Positions 45,440-57,645 are shown, counted from the stretch's first letter. The stretch is DNA of 64,000 nucleotides from Brachynemurus nebulosus (GCA_035578155.1 JAPWDM010000001.1:163715498-163779497); one strand, 5' to 3'. Program-made: numbers and translations. The notes: generated from the letters alone by a model not told the origin.

Positions 45440-46080
45440 ATGCCGAAAAGGCAAGTTTACATAAGGCACATGAGGTGTGTTTACACATTCTTTAAATCGT
45501 ATTTTATTTGTTGTATTATCAACGCTTTCTTCCGAGTGTGCTCCGTCTACATCCGCAGCACTTTCGACTTCTTTTGCATACTAACCAATCGGTTTTTAGT
45601 TCTACATGTGTGTCATATAATTTTGTAACAATTCTGGGTAAAACATCGCTGAAACATCTGGTATTAGGTTTATTCAACACCAGAAGATGTGTGACCATTT
45701 AAGAAAGCAGATTCAAGAAAAAGTACTGGTAAAAGCAGGAAGAAATGATAAGAAAAGATATTTTCAAGGAAAAGAAAAAAAAACGGCACTAAAAAATTGT
45801 TTTCCTCTGAAAAGATAAAAACACAAAAAAAGTAAAACTTACAAAACCAAAAGATGACGGTTCATGTGAATCGGATAATGAAAATGACGATGAAAACTGT
45901 GCTTGTATATACTGCTCGAAACGATTCAGAAATTCTAAACCTGCGGTGCATACTAGATACAATGAATATAGTGTAAGAGATAGACACATGCGATAACTGT
46001 AGGTTTATTGAAATTAATTCAATTTTTCTTGTATGCGTGAACTGCGAAAGTAATTTTGAATGTGCCATTCTAGCCGATGT
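45440..46080 (+). pseudogene. pogo-type transposase remnant
   Basis: An ATG at 45440 opens MPKRQVYIRHMRC, a pogo/Tigger-like start. Further on, disjoint frames read RKQIQEKVLVKAGRNDKKR (about 45700-45757) and SDNENDDENCACIYCSKRF (about 45873-45932), the acidic linker and CxxC start of the tail seen in this transposase group. A later LVCVNCESNFECA segment (about 46033-46071) would be its second cysteine pair. The helix-turn-helix and DDE catalytic core are absent and the frame is broken by stops. It parallels the remnant at 15500-15669. Confidence 0.5.
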
Positions 46081-46316
46081 GTAGACCCTGCTCATTATTT
46101 CATACTAATTTGTATATTAATTGTCGATTTTTCGTTATTTTATGCTTTTTAGTATTTGAAGTTTTATATTTTATTATTATTATTATTATTTTTTTCGTGT
46201 TAATAAGACCGATTCACATACTTATTTGTGTTTTTTACAGTTATTACCCTTAAATTCTTTCATTTTAGAAATGTGTAAACTTACCCCATGTACTGTGTAA
46301 ACATGCCCCCTTTAGG

Positions 46317-46970
46317 GGGCATGTTTACACAGGTGACATCACACAAAAATAAACTGAGCATTTAAAACAGTATAATAGTAGGAAGCTCTTCGTAGGCGTC
46401 AAAATGAAGCTTAACAATCAAGTTATAATTGAGTATAAAAAATGTATAAATAGCTGTAATACAAGAAATTAGGATAACCAAAAAACTAAAAACTGTGTTA
46501 ATATTGTGCTCCGGTCTACGCTACTATGAACGAATATTTAATATTGTTATCAAATTGTGAATAATCAAATGTCACATAAGCTAAACCCCCAAAAGATTCA
46601 ACTAAAACCTCACACGTTGTGTGCAATATTTGAATATCGTTGTGTGACACAAACTATAGTTAAAATCTTCAAGATTACAAAATCGAGTAAAATAATGTTT
46701 TATAACTCACTCTGGTCATTTCTGAATACATATTTGTAACTTTCCAACTCCCTAATGTATGCAATACAATATTAATCTAATAAAAGATCTGAAACTGCAT
46801 AATACTAAATTAAAAAATTGAAGAAATTATTTGGAACGATATTCATAACATTGCCGTGTCTCATGTATCTTTGAGATACAGCAATTACGGGTGGCAACAT
46901 TTGAAGGATTATACTCAATCCCTAGTATATATTGAATTAATTTATTAATAATAATATAAAATAATTCATT
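46317..46970. other. A+T-rich stretch, nothing recognised
   Basis: No supported feature. Confidence 0.4.
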
Positions 46971-46972
46971 TA

Positions 46973-47183
46973 CAACCGTCACTCGAGTTATTAACGTTTT
47001 AACTTATTACCACTGATCGCAGTTTGCCTCAACTTACAGACAAACCATACGTATATGTACCCAAGGTCATACGTCCTATGTGATACTGTGGCAATGCGTA
47101 CATACGTATGGTTTGTCTATAGACTGAGAAAAAGTGCGATCAGTGATAATAAGTTAAAACGTCAATAACTTGAGTGACGCCTG
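46973..47183. mobile_element. CARSCGTCACTCRAG MITE, copy 1 (211 bp)
   Basis: TA at 46971-46972 and 47184-47185. Left arm CAACCGTCACTCGAGTTATT, AACGTTTTAACTTATTACCA, CTGATCGCA mirrors the right arm almost base for base over about 50 bp. AGACAAACCATACGTAT recurs inverted closer to the centre, so nearly the whole element can fold on itself. Same family as 23933-24097. Confidence 0.85.
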
Positions 47184-47185
47184 TA

Positions 47186-47853
47186 TTGTATTTTTTAAAT
47201 TTTTATTATGACTGTATCACATTCCCTATTTTCTATATTTTCAAACAATATATTTACCTATACGTTATTGAATCAATGCTGCAACGTTGAATCAATAACG
47301 CATAATAAAAATCAATTATCTAAGTATCTAAGATGTTTAATAATGTCTGAAATAAAATAAGATCGTCTGATATTTTATTCAAATCAAGTTTTCTCGAAAC
47401 TATATCATTTCTGAGATACGTAAGATTGATGTGACAGCGCAGAGCAGTTGAAATTACTTTCCGCATTTCTCGTAAATTCTACGCCCAACTTTCATCACCT
47501 CGAACCATTTGTATATCATTTGTGTTGAATTATCCAGTGCAATTACCTTAAACCGGTTTTAACTAACAATAAATCAAAAGTCATAGAAAATTCAATGTTT
47601 CACGCAAAGCAGCCATAGATTTTACTGTTTTCCTTTATTTGCTATCCGACCAAAAAAATTATTATTTTTTAAGTTTGTGCTCTCATCCATTTTTTTTTAT
47701 TTTTCACGTCGGACGAAGGTGAAAACCGCCATGCTTTCTCTTTGAAAGTTGATTTATTTTCATTGGATCATGCATAGTAGAAAATTTTAAAATATTAGAT
47801 TTTTAATTCTAATTTTTCGATTTTTTTGACCTATTAATATTTTAACTAATAAT
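47186..47853. other. A+T-rich stretch, nothing recognised
   Basis: No supported feature. Confidence 0.4.
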
Positions 47854-47858
47854 ATTAA

Positions 47859-48023
47859 CACGTTCATTGCCAATCACGCGACATCGCGTGATGTAGGTAC
47901 TTTACTATATGACCAGTCACGTGATATCGCGTGACAAATATAAGAATCTGCTTATTTAACATAAAATATTTGGCCATCTCGCAAAGTCGAAAATTTTTAG
48001 CTTGGCAATGAACGACGAACGTG
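47859..48023. mobile_element. piggyBac-like mini-element (165 bp)
   Basis: TTAA at 47855-47858 precedes CACGTTCATTGCCAATCACG. The complement of the right end reads CACGTTCGTCGTTCATTGCC and is followed outside by a TCAA that looks like a mutated TTAA (48024-48027). Two internal palindromes, CACGCGACATCGCGTGA and CACGTGATATCGCGTGA, stand out by GC content. Confidence 0.55.
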
Positions 48024-48041
48024 TCAAAAATTCGAAAGTGA

Positions 48042-48257
48042 ATTTGTGAAAAGTTTCATCTGTTTATTTTTCTTGCGTTCACACCTCAGCAACCTAATCT
48101 TGGCACAGAGACTGCTTGGGCGATAGAGAAGGATGCAGGCTACTCTTTACATTGGAAATCGGTGAGGAACATATCTGGACCTCCTCCCCCACCTGTTAAA
48201 TATGGTTCATCTATATACATATATATCTCAATTACAAAATTGAACTATTATATTTGA
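48042..48257 (+). CDS. Weak candidate exon, unrecognised product
   Basis: A frame open from 48042 to a TGA at 48255-48257. A good acceptor (polypyrimidine stretch then CACACCTCAG, ending at 48089) would give an exon starting QPNLGTETAWAIEKDAGYSL, followed by HWKSVRNISGPPPPPVKYG. Base composition is GC-richer and the residue mix is more protein-like (Trp, Asp, Gly, a run of five Pro) than its neighbours. The final residues run into an A+T-rich tail. I do not recognise a family. A gene fragment or pseudogene is possible. Confidence 0.3.
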   Translation: MCEKFHLFIFLAFTPQQPNLGTETAWAIEKDAGYSLHWKSVRNISGPPPPPVKYGSSIYIYISITKLNYYI

Positions 48258-48259
48258 AA

Positions 48260-48572
48260 TTTCAATTTGTACGTGACATAATAACAGTTTTCGTATACTG
48301 TTTGCATGTAAAATCTTTTCTAAATAAAGAGATTATATTCATAAGTTTGTGATATTCATACGTAGTTATATGATTACAGTTTAAATCAAATGAAAACATT
48401 TTGTTAAAATACTGAGATAATAATACTTCTATAGTATTTCCTCAGAATGTTGCAATTCAACAAATATTCATATAAATTTAGGTACCTACTAGCTATTAAA
48501 TAGCATCTACAAATACTGACAGATCAAAGTTAACTGTACGAAAACCGATGTCAAACAAACGAACTAAAAGAA
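48260..48572. other. A+T-rich stretch, nothing recognised
   Basis: No supported feature. Confidence 0.4.
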
Positions 48573-48573
48573 T

Positions 48574-49219
<646 letters not shown>

Positions 49220-51749
49220 ATTATAATTCCTTTTTTCGTAGATTCGCTTTAAAGCGAAAATTAGTAAATATGATACTTTGTCGCTCGCTCAATATATATT
49301 TAATTTTTTTACTACCTAGTACAATTGCGATAATGGTGGTAGCGTTGGTAACCATCACGAGAGTTCAATTACTACGGCCTCGTGGTTGAATATTATGGCT
49401 TATAAATGCTGTAGTATGAATGATTACTGAGAAATGTTTTACCGAATATTGGCTCTTTTTCTCAAAATATCTGGAGATGAATTATTTTGTGACAAAGAAA
49501 ATTCTACCTTTTCGTAAACCCAAGTTTATTACTTTTTTGTAGGTAACAATTTAAATGATAAACAATTATTTTTTGGTAATAGACATTCCTGAAAGATATG
49601 ATTTTGACAGTTTCTTAAAAAATCTAGAGGCAGTAATCTGAATTTGTACATGACAAACAAAGAGAGATAATACAATGTCATATCTGTATACGACGCTATT
49701 ACATACCTATCATCTCCGGTATAGTACGGGAAGTGGCGTTGTATTTTCTTGAGCAATTTTATATCGAATAAATTTCGATTTTGGCTGTTGATTAATATTC
49801 AACAATAAATTATCAAAATACAGATTGAAAATAAAAAACAGAATAAATTTATTATTTACAAAAATGAATACCGCTGTCAGCTGAATACGTGTGGATGGGA
49901 AGATCGAAGAAAGACCCTTTAGAAGTGCAGCTGACAATCGTTTTTAGTATCTTAAAAGTAAAAAGAATTCAACTGTATATAAATTTCATAAGATATAAAA
50001 CGATTTTATACTTGAATATTTTTAGCATGGTTTATATACGTGACTGACGTATAATCACCCCTCTTCAATGCAGCTGACAACCATATTTTTGTTGAAAATA
50101 ATCTAAAATATCATTCCAGAAATTCTGGCACGGAGTGAAAATATTCCTGGCATATTTTCTTGGACTTATGCTTATATATTAGGACAAAACTATTATTCCT
50201 ATGATGTTCAGTCGATATGAAATGACTTGTTCAAATGCAACGCTATCACCTGTACCATAAGTAACAACAATGTGATTAGTTTCTGTTAGCCAAAGTTAGT
50301 GCGAAAAATGAAAGTAGAACTTCATTCGAAATTATTATAATGGTATTTTATTACCGAAATCCAAATAACTTTGTTACCGAAATCTAAATAACCTTTCTTT
50401 GTTCTGTGAAGGTACTGTATGGGCAGTGTCATGACCTTGTTAGAGGTCACAGTGGGCTTTTTCCTTTGTTCCACTTATGCTGTTATTTTGTTATTCGTTT
50501 CTAACGTGAATTCAATTCAATTTGTCGACTTTGTTGTATCAGTGGAACTCGTGAATGTTCCCATTACGAAATGCTTACATAATTTCTTTATCACAACCTT
50601 TATTTTAATTATTTTAGAAAAATTTAAAATTGTTACATTACAACTCATGTTATTTTCTAAGTTGACAATTTCTAATTAGTATGACAATAGTTGTCCAAAA
50701 TCTTCGTAACTCTTGAGAATGATCATGAATTGATCGAAACGCGTCGAGAAACTTCTTTTTAAGTCAATTTTAATAAAGTTGCAGGCTGTCGATTCTTTGC
50801 TTTCATTTTTCATTAACTTATGACCTTTACCACTTAAACAAATTTTTACATGTTAAATATTTGGGATGAGAATAATAAATGCATAGTTACATGTAAAACG
50901 AGATAGAACTTACACTGCATACAAACATATGTAAACAAATATATATGCATATACATGTACACGCGAACGTGGAGGACCAGAATACCAGAAATATGTACGT
51001 GTTCAATTTAAATCCCACAGCTTAAAATACAATCTAACAATTGGTTCACTAATATTGCTCCATACTGTAAACAAATATTAAATGGATAGTGTTTTGTGTT
51101 CCGAACTTCTATTCTGTACTGTTTTCTATACAACAAATACAAACGTGTATACGTTTAATGATACTGGGAAATGAATGGGACGAAACCATGGACGAAACAT
51201 TGGATGGACATTGGGGAGAATGAGTATGGGGCAGTTGAAGTATGAGTATGAGTTGGACAAAACAAGTTATAGGTATCAGAATATTTGTTCCACTGACTAA
51301 GTAGCTAGTTTTTTACAATATACGATAGTTTTAACACAAATATGCATACAAGCAGCAATTATTTGATTCTTCGCTGCATTCAATTGTGTAAATTTTAGTA
51401 GCTAACACTTCAAGTGTAAATTTCAGTTTGACAAAAAAAATAAATAAATAAATAAATGAGAATAATTATAGAGGAATACCTAAAATTTGAGGAGGAAGTT
51501 CACGCCAGAAACGGCTAATAAACTAATTTTTTTCGAATCTCGTTTTTTGTTTTTATTTTGTTCTATGGCTCTTTACAAACACGGTGATTTATAAAACATG
51601 GCCAAAAAAAATTTTTTTTTAAGTAGAAAAATATTTATTTGTGAGCCGCTGCACAGCCAAGTTGCTGCTCCTTTGCAGACAATGATCGACCCCCCCCCGC
51701 CCCCGCGGTTAGATCAGTAATATTTACTTTTGGTGTGTGTATAACATGT
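49220..51749. other. A+T-rich stretch, no gene accepted
   Basis: TACTTTGTCGCTCGCTCAA at 49272-49290 recurs at 55745-55763, both next to a CGCTTTAAAGCG palindrome, so a diverged dispersed repeat is shared by these places. ACCGAAATCCAAATAAC (50353) and ACCGAAATCTAAATAAC (50375) form a short direct repeat. The frame at 50419-50679 is hydrophobic and unrecognised. Confidence 0.4.
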
Positions 51750-51750
51750 G

Positions 51751-51802
51751 CATTATCTCAGTGCATACTATAACTCATGTTATAGTATGCACTGAGATAA
51801 TG
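51751..51802. repeat. Perfect 24-bp hairpin with 4-nt loop
   Basis: CATTATCTCAGTGCATACTA plus TAAC (51751-51774) pairs exactly with 51779-51802 across a TCAT loop. It is not TA-flanked in an obvious way and no second copy was seen in the window. A short hairpin RNA, a tiny palindromic insertion or an assembly fold-back are the alternatives. Confidence 0.9.
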
Positions 51803-51964
51803 TTGCTTTATTTGTCTGCCTTTGTAGACGTATTTTCTCAAAGTTGATTTATTTTTTTCAACATCTGCTTTGTATGTCATTTTACCGTTTCCCGAAAGTT
51901 GTGTTTTTCCCGACAAGGAAAATCATATCTCAAGTTCCAGAATAGATAGAGACAAAATTTTTTT

Positions 51965-52137
51965 AAATTTTGTTCATAAATATATTGCGCATAAAGTGGA
52001 GTATGCTTTTTCTGTTTGAACAATTGTAACTATTTTTTAAAAAAAATTTTTAAAATTTTGTTCATAAATATATTGCGCATAAAGTGGAGTATGCTTTTTC
52101 CGTTTAAACAATTGTAACTATTTTTAAACATTTTTTT
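51965..52137. repeat. 88-bp tandem duplication
   Basis: AAATTTTGTTCATAAATATA, TTGCGCATAAAGTGGAGTAT and CAATTGTAACTATTTTT occur at 51965 and again at 52053. They differ by a few bases (TTCTGTTTGAA versus TTCCGTTTAAA). Confidence 0.9.
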
Positions 52138-52139
52138 TT

Positions 52140-52557
52140 TTTTAATAAAAAATTGGGTTTTATAATTTTTAGAAGTTTGGGATTACAATTTTATAGTTAA
52201 TTTTTAAAACTACCTGAAACCCATACTCAGCTTTATGGACAGGTCTGTTAGGAATAAAATAATGAAAAAATATTTAAAAAATATTCATTTTTTTTTTAGA
52301 TATGGCGTTCCTTGTAAACGCTTAAAAACTTATGAAAAAGGGCCCCGTCCCCCTACAGAGAAGAGTAATGAATGTTTCAAAAATAAAATTTTCTATTTGA
52401 AGCCCTCCCTAATTTGAAAAAAATTTCAACAAACAAAATAATCATAAAAAAAAACTGCTTTTTTATTTGAACTCCCCTCTTAAAAGGTGAGGTCACAGAA
52501 CACTATTAAAATCAAAATCATGTGGATCGTTTGGAACCGTTTGGTGGCCGGTCACAT
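52140..52557. other. A+T-rich stretch, nothing recognised
   Basis: No supported feature. Confidence 0.4.
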
Positions 52558-52559
52558 TT

Positions 52560-53345
52560 GAATTGACTAGTCATGCACCATCTCTGCAAGGCAAACATGG
52601 ATTGTTAATGATTGCTGGATCATTGTTTATCATATCACAGTAGATGCATAATATGAAATGCGGATCTACAGTAGGTACATAGCAGCGATGACACACATAC
52701 TATACCCACCCACTGTACACATATAAAAGTACAAGCTCAGTGTATGTAGGTACATAACATGTAAGTGAGGATCTTTTGTCTACGCTGGTTTCGCTAGTAC
52801 AGCTGAACTCTTTTTTGTGCGGTGGATAGGGACGGTATAAAAAAAATCGCACAAAAAAAAATATATTCAAAAATATCATAAATAGCTATAAAAAGTATAG
52901 TTCGATCCAAATTGTACAAAAATAAATTTTTGTGCGGTTGGTCCGCACTCAAACGCTCAAAACTTAGAAATTTCCTTAGAAGTTGCTTCTATAAACAAGA
53001 TAAAGCATTAATTTACACGTAGAAGCATTTTATTTCAATTTTATAATATTATGAAAATTTTGAAAAATACATCTTTAACAAAATTAAATGATGCAATAAC
53101 TTACATATGTTCTTATGCAATGTATTGATTAAAGACTTAAAAGCCGTTAAAAAGTATTTTTATCAAAGAAAGTTCTTATAGTAATTGTTTAAGTTTCTTA
53201 CTGTCTCGTGATTTTGATTCACATTATGCATTTTAATGGCCATTTTTTACAAACCGTATAAAAAAACAGCATAAAAAATCGCACAAAAATGGACCGCATA
53301 AAAAAGAGTCCAGCTGTATAGAGATAGGAATTTCGGTTTGCTGCA
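52560..53345. repeat. Dispersed repeat R5, copy 2, interrupted by a 517-bp insertion
   Basis: Colinear with 16190-16620 up to GGTTTCGCTAGTA (52799) and resuming at TAGAGATAGGAATT (53319). The insertion at 52800-53316 accounts for the break. Confidence 0.6.
52800..53316. mobile_element. TA-flanked Tigger/pogo-like MITE (517 bp) with documented empty site
   Basis: TA at 52798-52799 and 53317-53318 flanks CAGCTGAACTCTTTTTTGTG and the complement of the right end, CAGCTGGACTCTTTTTTATG. CGCACAAAAA and GACCGCA motifs recur near both ends, and TTGTGCGGTTGG lies at about 52931. The paralogous copy of the surrounding repeat at 16581-16590 reads GCTAGTATAG without insertion, which fixes both ends and the TA duplication. 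A CAG start, a CTCTTTTTT stretch and a TA target fit the pogo/Tigger branch. No transposase is left. Confidence 0.85.
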
Positions 53346-53920
53346 CAAAATACTGCCGTTCAGAAATCTCACTAAGCTATAGTAAAAATTAAATAAATAA
53401 TAATATTGTTAATCTACTGACATATAGGTAATAAAACTGTAACGGGGCCGTGTCTGTATATGGAATATTTTTTGAAAATTGTACTGGTACTGTAAATATA
53501 GTTATCGATTTAGATATCAAAAGAGCGATTTTTAAAATTTTTGCCTGTATGTCTATTCATGCATCACGTAAAAACTACTTAACGGATTTTGATGTAATTG
53601 AATGTGGTGATAACTTATTATCTGGGTCAACATCTAGGATACTTTTTATTTGATAATGTAGAAGTTGACAATAATAATCTAATAAGTTTCTTTTTTGGTA
53701 AAAATTTGAACACAATCTAGACAGATGGACGTTGACACTGACATCAATTAAATATCGATCTGACACACTAGAACCGGTGTATTATACGTGTCATTTATAA
53801 CACTCACTTGCTAAATTTGTCCCATAACAGAGCCTTGTCGTTCTAGGGTTAAATAAGCTTGGTAACTACTGAAAAGTAAAATAGCTACACTTATATCCAA
53901 AACAGAAGTAATTAATGATA
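53346..53920. other. A+T-rich stretch, nothing recognised
   Basis: No supported feature. Overlapping frames on opposite strands around 53450-53766 lack recognisable motifs. Confidence 0.4.
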
Positions 53921-53923
53921 AAG

Positions 53924-54054
53924 CTTCAAGCTTTTATAAATTACGTTGCATATTGCTTCAAACTTCACTCAAAAGTAATTTTATTTTTTTTAGCCCATTT
54001 TAAATCAAAGCTTTTTCTTAAAAAAAACAAACTTTTTTTTACTTTAATTTATTG
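53924..54054 (-). repeat. AAGCTT-ended dispersed repeat, partial copy C
   Basis: CTTCAAGCTTTTATAAATTA, then GCTTCAAACTTCACTCAAAA, matches 4959-5089 in the same direction; only the terminal 130 bp is present. Confidence 0.65.
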
Positions 54055-55490
54055 AATGTTAAGTTTACAGTCTTTTGTACAAACGTTTAATGTTTTTGGT
54101 TATCGATTGTTTCTAAATTTCAATTATTTGATCATTCAAAATTACATATATAGTTTGGATCTTTGTCTAACTGTTGACTTCAAGAGCTAACACCACTTAT
54201 AGGGTCAGATTTTTCTTTTACCTAGTATAAAAGACGGCCAATATTGTAAAGTGATAGAATCTGCTATCGATTTTTTGAAAAATGTTGTCTAAATATGGAA
54301 AAGAAACGTAATATTTTCGATCTGAATCTTTAGAAATATAAGACAATATAGATTTGTGCTATAACCAAGCTATCTTTTTTTCGAATTAGTTGTTGGATTA
54401 TATTTAGGTAGAGTAACCATTGTTTTCTGCCATTTGTTTTGTAGTGAGCAATTCCGTATCTCATTATCAGCCATCTGGTAACAACAGAATAGCAAATCCT
54501 TTCCCAAAAATCCGATGCCAGAAACTCCTCTCCCCTACTAGGTTGATTTAAACGAAGTTTAATCAACCCTTGATTGATACTAATACCTCAATTGCTATAT
54601 AAAATCTATCAACTTTAATTTTTTTATTTCTATTTTTTCATTTTAGAGAGAAATTTTGTCTAATGATGAAAAATGATATTCGCAATAACAAGAAATTTGT
54701 GAAATTAGGAGAATCGAATATTCTTATAAATTTGATCATAGTTAACGTATATCTTCAGAAAAACAGAAAAACTTGGCAGTTATCGCTACAATAATTCTTG
54801 AAACATCCGGTACTATTGGGCTTTATGTTTTTCCAATTAAATTTATGCGCGTCGAATCGAATTACATGTAGCCATGCATATCAACTTTGTGTGTCAAATT
54901 ATACCATCCACTGAAAATTAATTAAATATTGAATTAATGCTGTGTGCTTTCACAAATGACATCCATTAGTAATTAAGTTATACAAAAGATCTGACGTGTA
55001 AAATTAGAACTGAAATATATTTTTGTAAAAAAAAAAATCAATCAGCTTTAAAAACATTAATGTTTCAATAAATTACAAACTGATAAAATCCTGTATCAAT
55101 ATGGATATAGGTATTGGTTTTTATCAATACGCAGAAAAGGTTCGCAAAAAAAAATCCGTTTATATATTTTATCTCGTCTACATCCAGCATAATTTGAATT
55201 ATTGCTTACGCTAAATAACCAACCAATACCCGTCGATTTAATTTTCATTACGTAGATATAGTAGCATAATAGTTATTTACATATGCAATAAGTTGCAAAA
55301 CGAAGGTGTTTTTTTTTTTACGAGCCGTAATTTTGTTGCAACAAGTGAAAAAAAACACTCATTTTACACGTATTACATACAATATTTTTTTTGCAATTCT
55401 TAATTAAAATAAAAAACATTAAGGAACAATGGAACAATAATCTTAAATTATTAAAAGTTTGACAGCTACATTAAAAAATTATTTTAATAC
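54055..55490. other. A+T-rich stretch, nothing accepted
   Basis: GGTTGATTTAAACGAAGTTTAATCAACC-type hairpin at 54541-54568 (stem about 12 bp) is the only compact structure. The frame at 54330-54566 on minus is unrecognised. Confidence 0.4.
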
Positions 55491-55494
55491 TAGC

Positions 55495-57445
55495 CATATA
55501 TCCACCCGATGAGATTTGCCATCAGCAACATCTCAGGATGTCAGTCAGTGTCAAAGATTTATTAAATAAGATAATAATATTTATTGTAATAGCCATAGAA
55601 ACATATAGAAACATATTTTTTTCTACAATCTTAGTGGAAAGTAGGCTTTTGCGCTCTGTAAAGAGAGCGCAAAATGGGTATCTGCCAAAGACTCTCGTTG
55701 TCGAGCAACGAATTTCTATTTTACGCTTTAAAGCGGAAAAGCAATACTTTGTCGCTCGCTCAACGTATATTTAATTACAAATCGGGTAGGCGTTGTTTAT
55801 ATTTTCTATGGTAACAAATAAATAAACAGATTCTAAAATTATTATGTTTATCGTAATCAAGTGAAATATTAATTTTATTAAATTTCAAAATAGCTGCAAA
55901 ATATTAATTAAAAATAATAAATAACTATAATTAATAAATAATAAGAATAAAAAATTTAAAAAAAGATGTACATATATGATGGAAATATGTAATAGTGACA
56001 GTGATTTCTTAAGTACACCTCCAGATATTTCTGGAGCTGCAAAAATTTTAATATTAAAGTAAATATTAACGTTCTTTTCTGTTTTCAAGTATCTTTTAAA
56101 TAAAAAAAATTTTTATAAGAGTGTAGAAAAAATTTAGTTTGTAATTCGAGCACAAAAAGACTTACCGCTCTCATGAAATTAACGCGCTCCGCCTAGCGGC
56201 GTCGCGCGTCAACATTCTCAATCGAGCGGCAAAGCACCATTTTACGCTCTTAATACACAAATAACTATTATACACATATCTCTAACTTCAAAAATGACGA
56301 ATTTCCATACAAATTTTCATTCCCTATTTAACCCACTTAGGGGACAAATTTTCAAAAATCATTTCTTAGTGCTCATCTACATTACGTAGGGAACTCGTGT
56401 GCAAAATTTCATTTTTCTAAACCCAACAGTTTAGGCTGTCCGTTGTCTATCAGTCAGTCAGTGTTAGTAGATATGTAGTCTGCAAACATGTTAGTCTGGG
56501 CAATTTAAATGCGAAATTTTTATTTTTCTATAATAGGCTAGGAACTTACCCTTAAAAATATGCTTAGAAATTGAAAAAGTGATCACGAGAGTTTTAGTGG
56601 TTGGTTTTTTTTTTAATCGATAAAATATAAAATTCAAATACTATTTTTTGCTAAAAAATCAATGCTAAAAATTGATAAAAGAAATAATTTGACAAGTATT
56701 CTTATAAATGTTTGATTTTAGTCTACGTATTCATTCTAAAATATCATATTTGTCAATGGTTTTTTCTCTCTCTAAAAAAATGTTATAATTTTTTTTATAT
56801 CAATTGTGCTTATAGAATACTACAAATACAAAATTTATACATGTACTAGCCGTATACCCGATGGGATTTTCCATCAACAACATCTTTTTATTAGGTAGGT
56901 ATTCACTTTTTGATCACTTTTAATGTTTTTCAAAAGCGTAAATCAATATCCACGATTCTAACTTCATAAATGACGAACTTCCACATATTACGAACTTTCA
57001 TTTCCTGTTTTAAACCCTTATGGAATAAATTTCCAGAAACGCTACACAGCTGACTTTTATTTATAAATAGAAGCCTAAACGCCAGTTTTTATATCACCTG
57101 TGCTAAATTTCGTTGGGTTCTAAACCCAGCAGTTTAGGTTGTGCGTTGTCTGTCAGTCAGTCTTAAAGACTGTCTGTCAGTCAGTCTTAAAAAGTTATTC
57201 AATAATATATTATTTATTTTAATAGCCATAGTAACATATTTTTATATACCACTAACTTCAAAAATAACGAATTTACATAAAAAATTTCATCCCCTATTAA
57301 ACCCACTTAGGGAATGAATTTTTAAAAATCCTTTCTTACTGCTCATCTACGTTACATAGGGAAATTTCATTCTTCTAAACCCAATGGTTTAGGCTGTGCG
57401 TTGTCTGTCAATCAGTCAGTCAGTCAGTGTTAGAAATTTATTAAG
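55495..57445 (+). repeat. Cluster of CAGT-tailed dispersed repeat segments
   Basis: Two head segments (ACTAGCCATATATCCACCCG at about 55491, ACTAGCCGTATACCCGATGG at about 56845) and three body segments occur. The bodies have AACTTCAAAAATGACGAATT, then AACCCACTTAGGGG, CTCATCTACnTTACnTAGGGA and TAAACCCAnnnGTTTAGGCTGT at about 56285, 56965 and 57250. Each ends in GTCAGTCAGTC-type repeats. The pattern of a conserved 3' region with a short tandem tail resembles 3' ends of non-LTR retrotransposons common in arthropods; that assignment is inference. No reverse transcriptase frame is present. Confidence 0.6.
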
Positions 57446-57645
57446 TAAATTTTACTTATTACTTTCATTAATTTCAACTTTTCACAGTGACGCCGGCATT
57501 TGGTAAAAAAATAGTAATGGAATTTTTTATTCCTTTTTAAATTTTAAATCGATTAAAAGAAAAATCAGCCACTTGAACGTTCGTGGTCGCATTTTGTTAA
57601 AAATTAGGGTTAAGTTCCTACTCTATAAACATAGTCATTTCGTTC
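56515..57645. repeat. Inverted flanks of about 110 bp around part of the CAGT cluster
   Basis: AGGCTAGGAACTTACCCTTA and TTTTTTTTAATCGATAAAAT (56515-56640) pair, diverged, with 57535-57645 (AAATCGATTAAAAGAAAA and AGGGTTAAGTTCCTACTC). The enclosed 0.9 kb holds one head and two bodies of the CAGT-tailed repeat. Confidence 0.5.

Larger units (their letters stand above)
44869..46312 (+). mobile_element. pogo-like deletion derivative (about 1.4 kb) with nested MITE
   Basis: The left end, GGGTAGACCGGGGCAAGTTT followed by GGTACAGGGATAAGTTTACA, matches the complement of the right end, GGGGCATGTTTACACAGTAC then ATGGGGTAAGTTTACACA. A TA precedes the left end. The plus strand carries transposase remnants (45440-46080). 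A 197-bp palindromic MITE sits inside at 45016-45212. The exact right boundary is uncertain because CCCCCTTTAGGGGG is itself palindromic. Confidence 0.65.

Noticed and set aside
54330..54566. 78-residue minus-strand frame starting MIKLRLNQPSRGEEF
   Set aside because: It starts in a small hairpin and lacks splice signals or any recognised domain.
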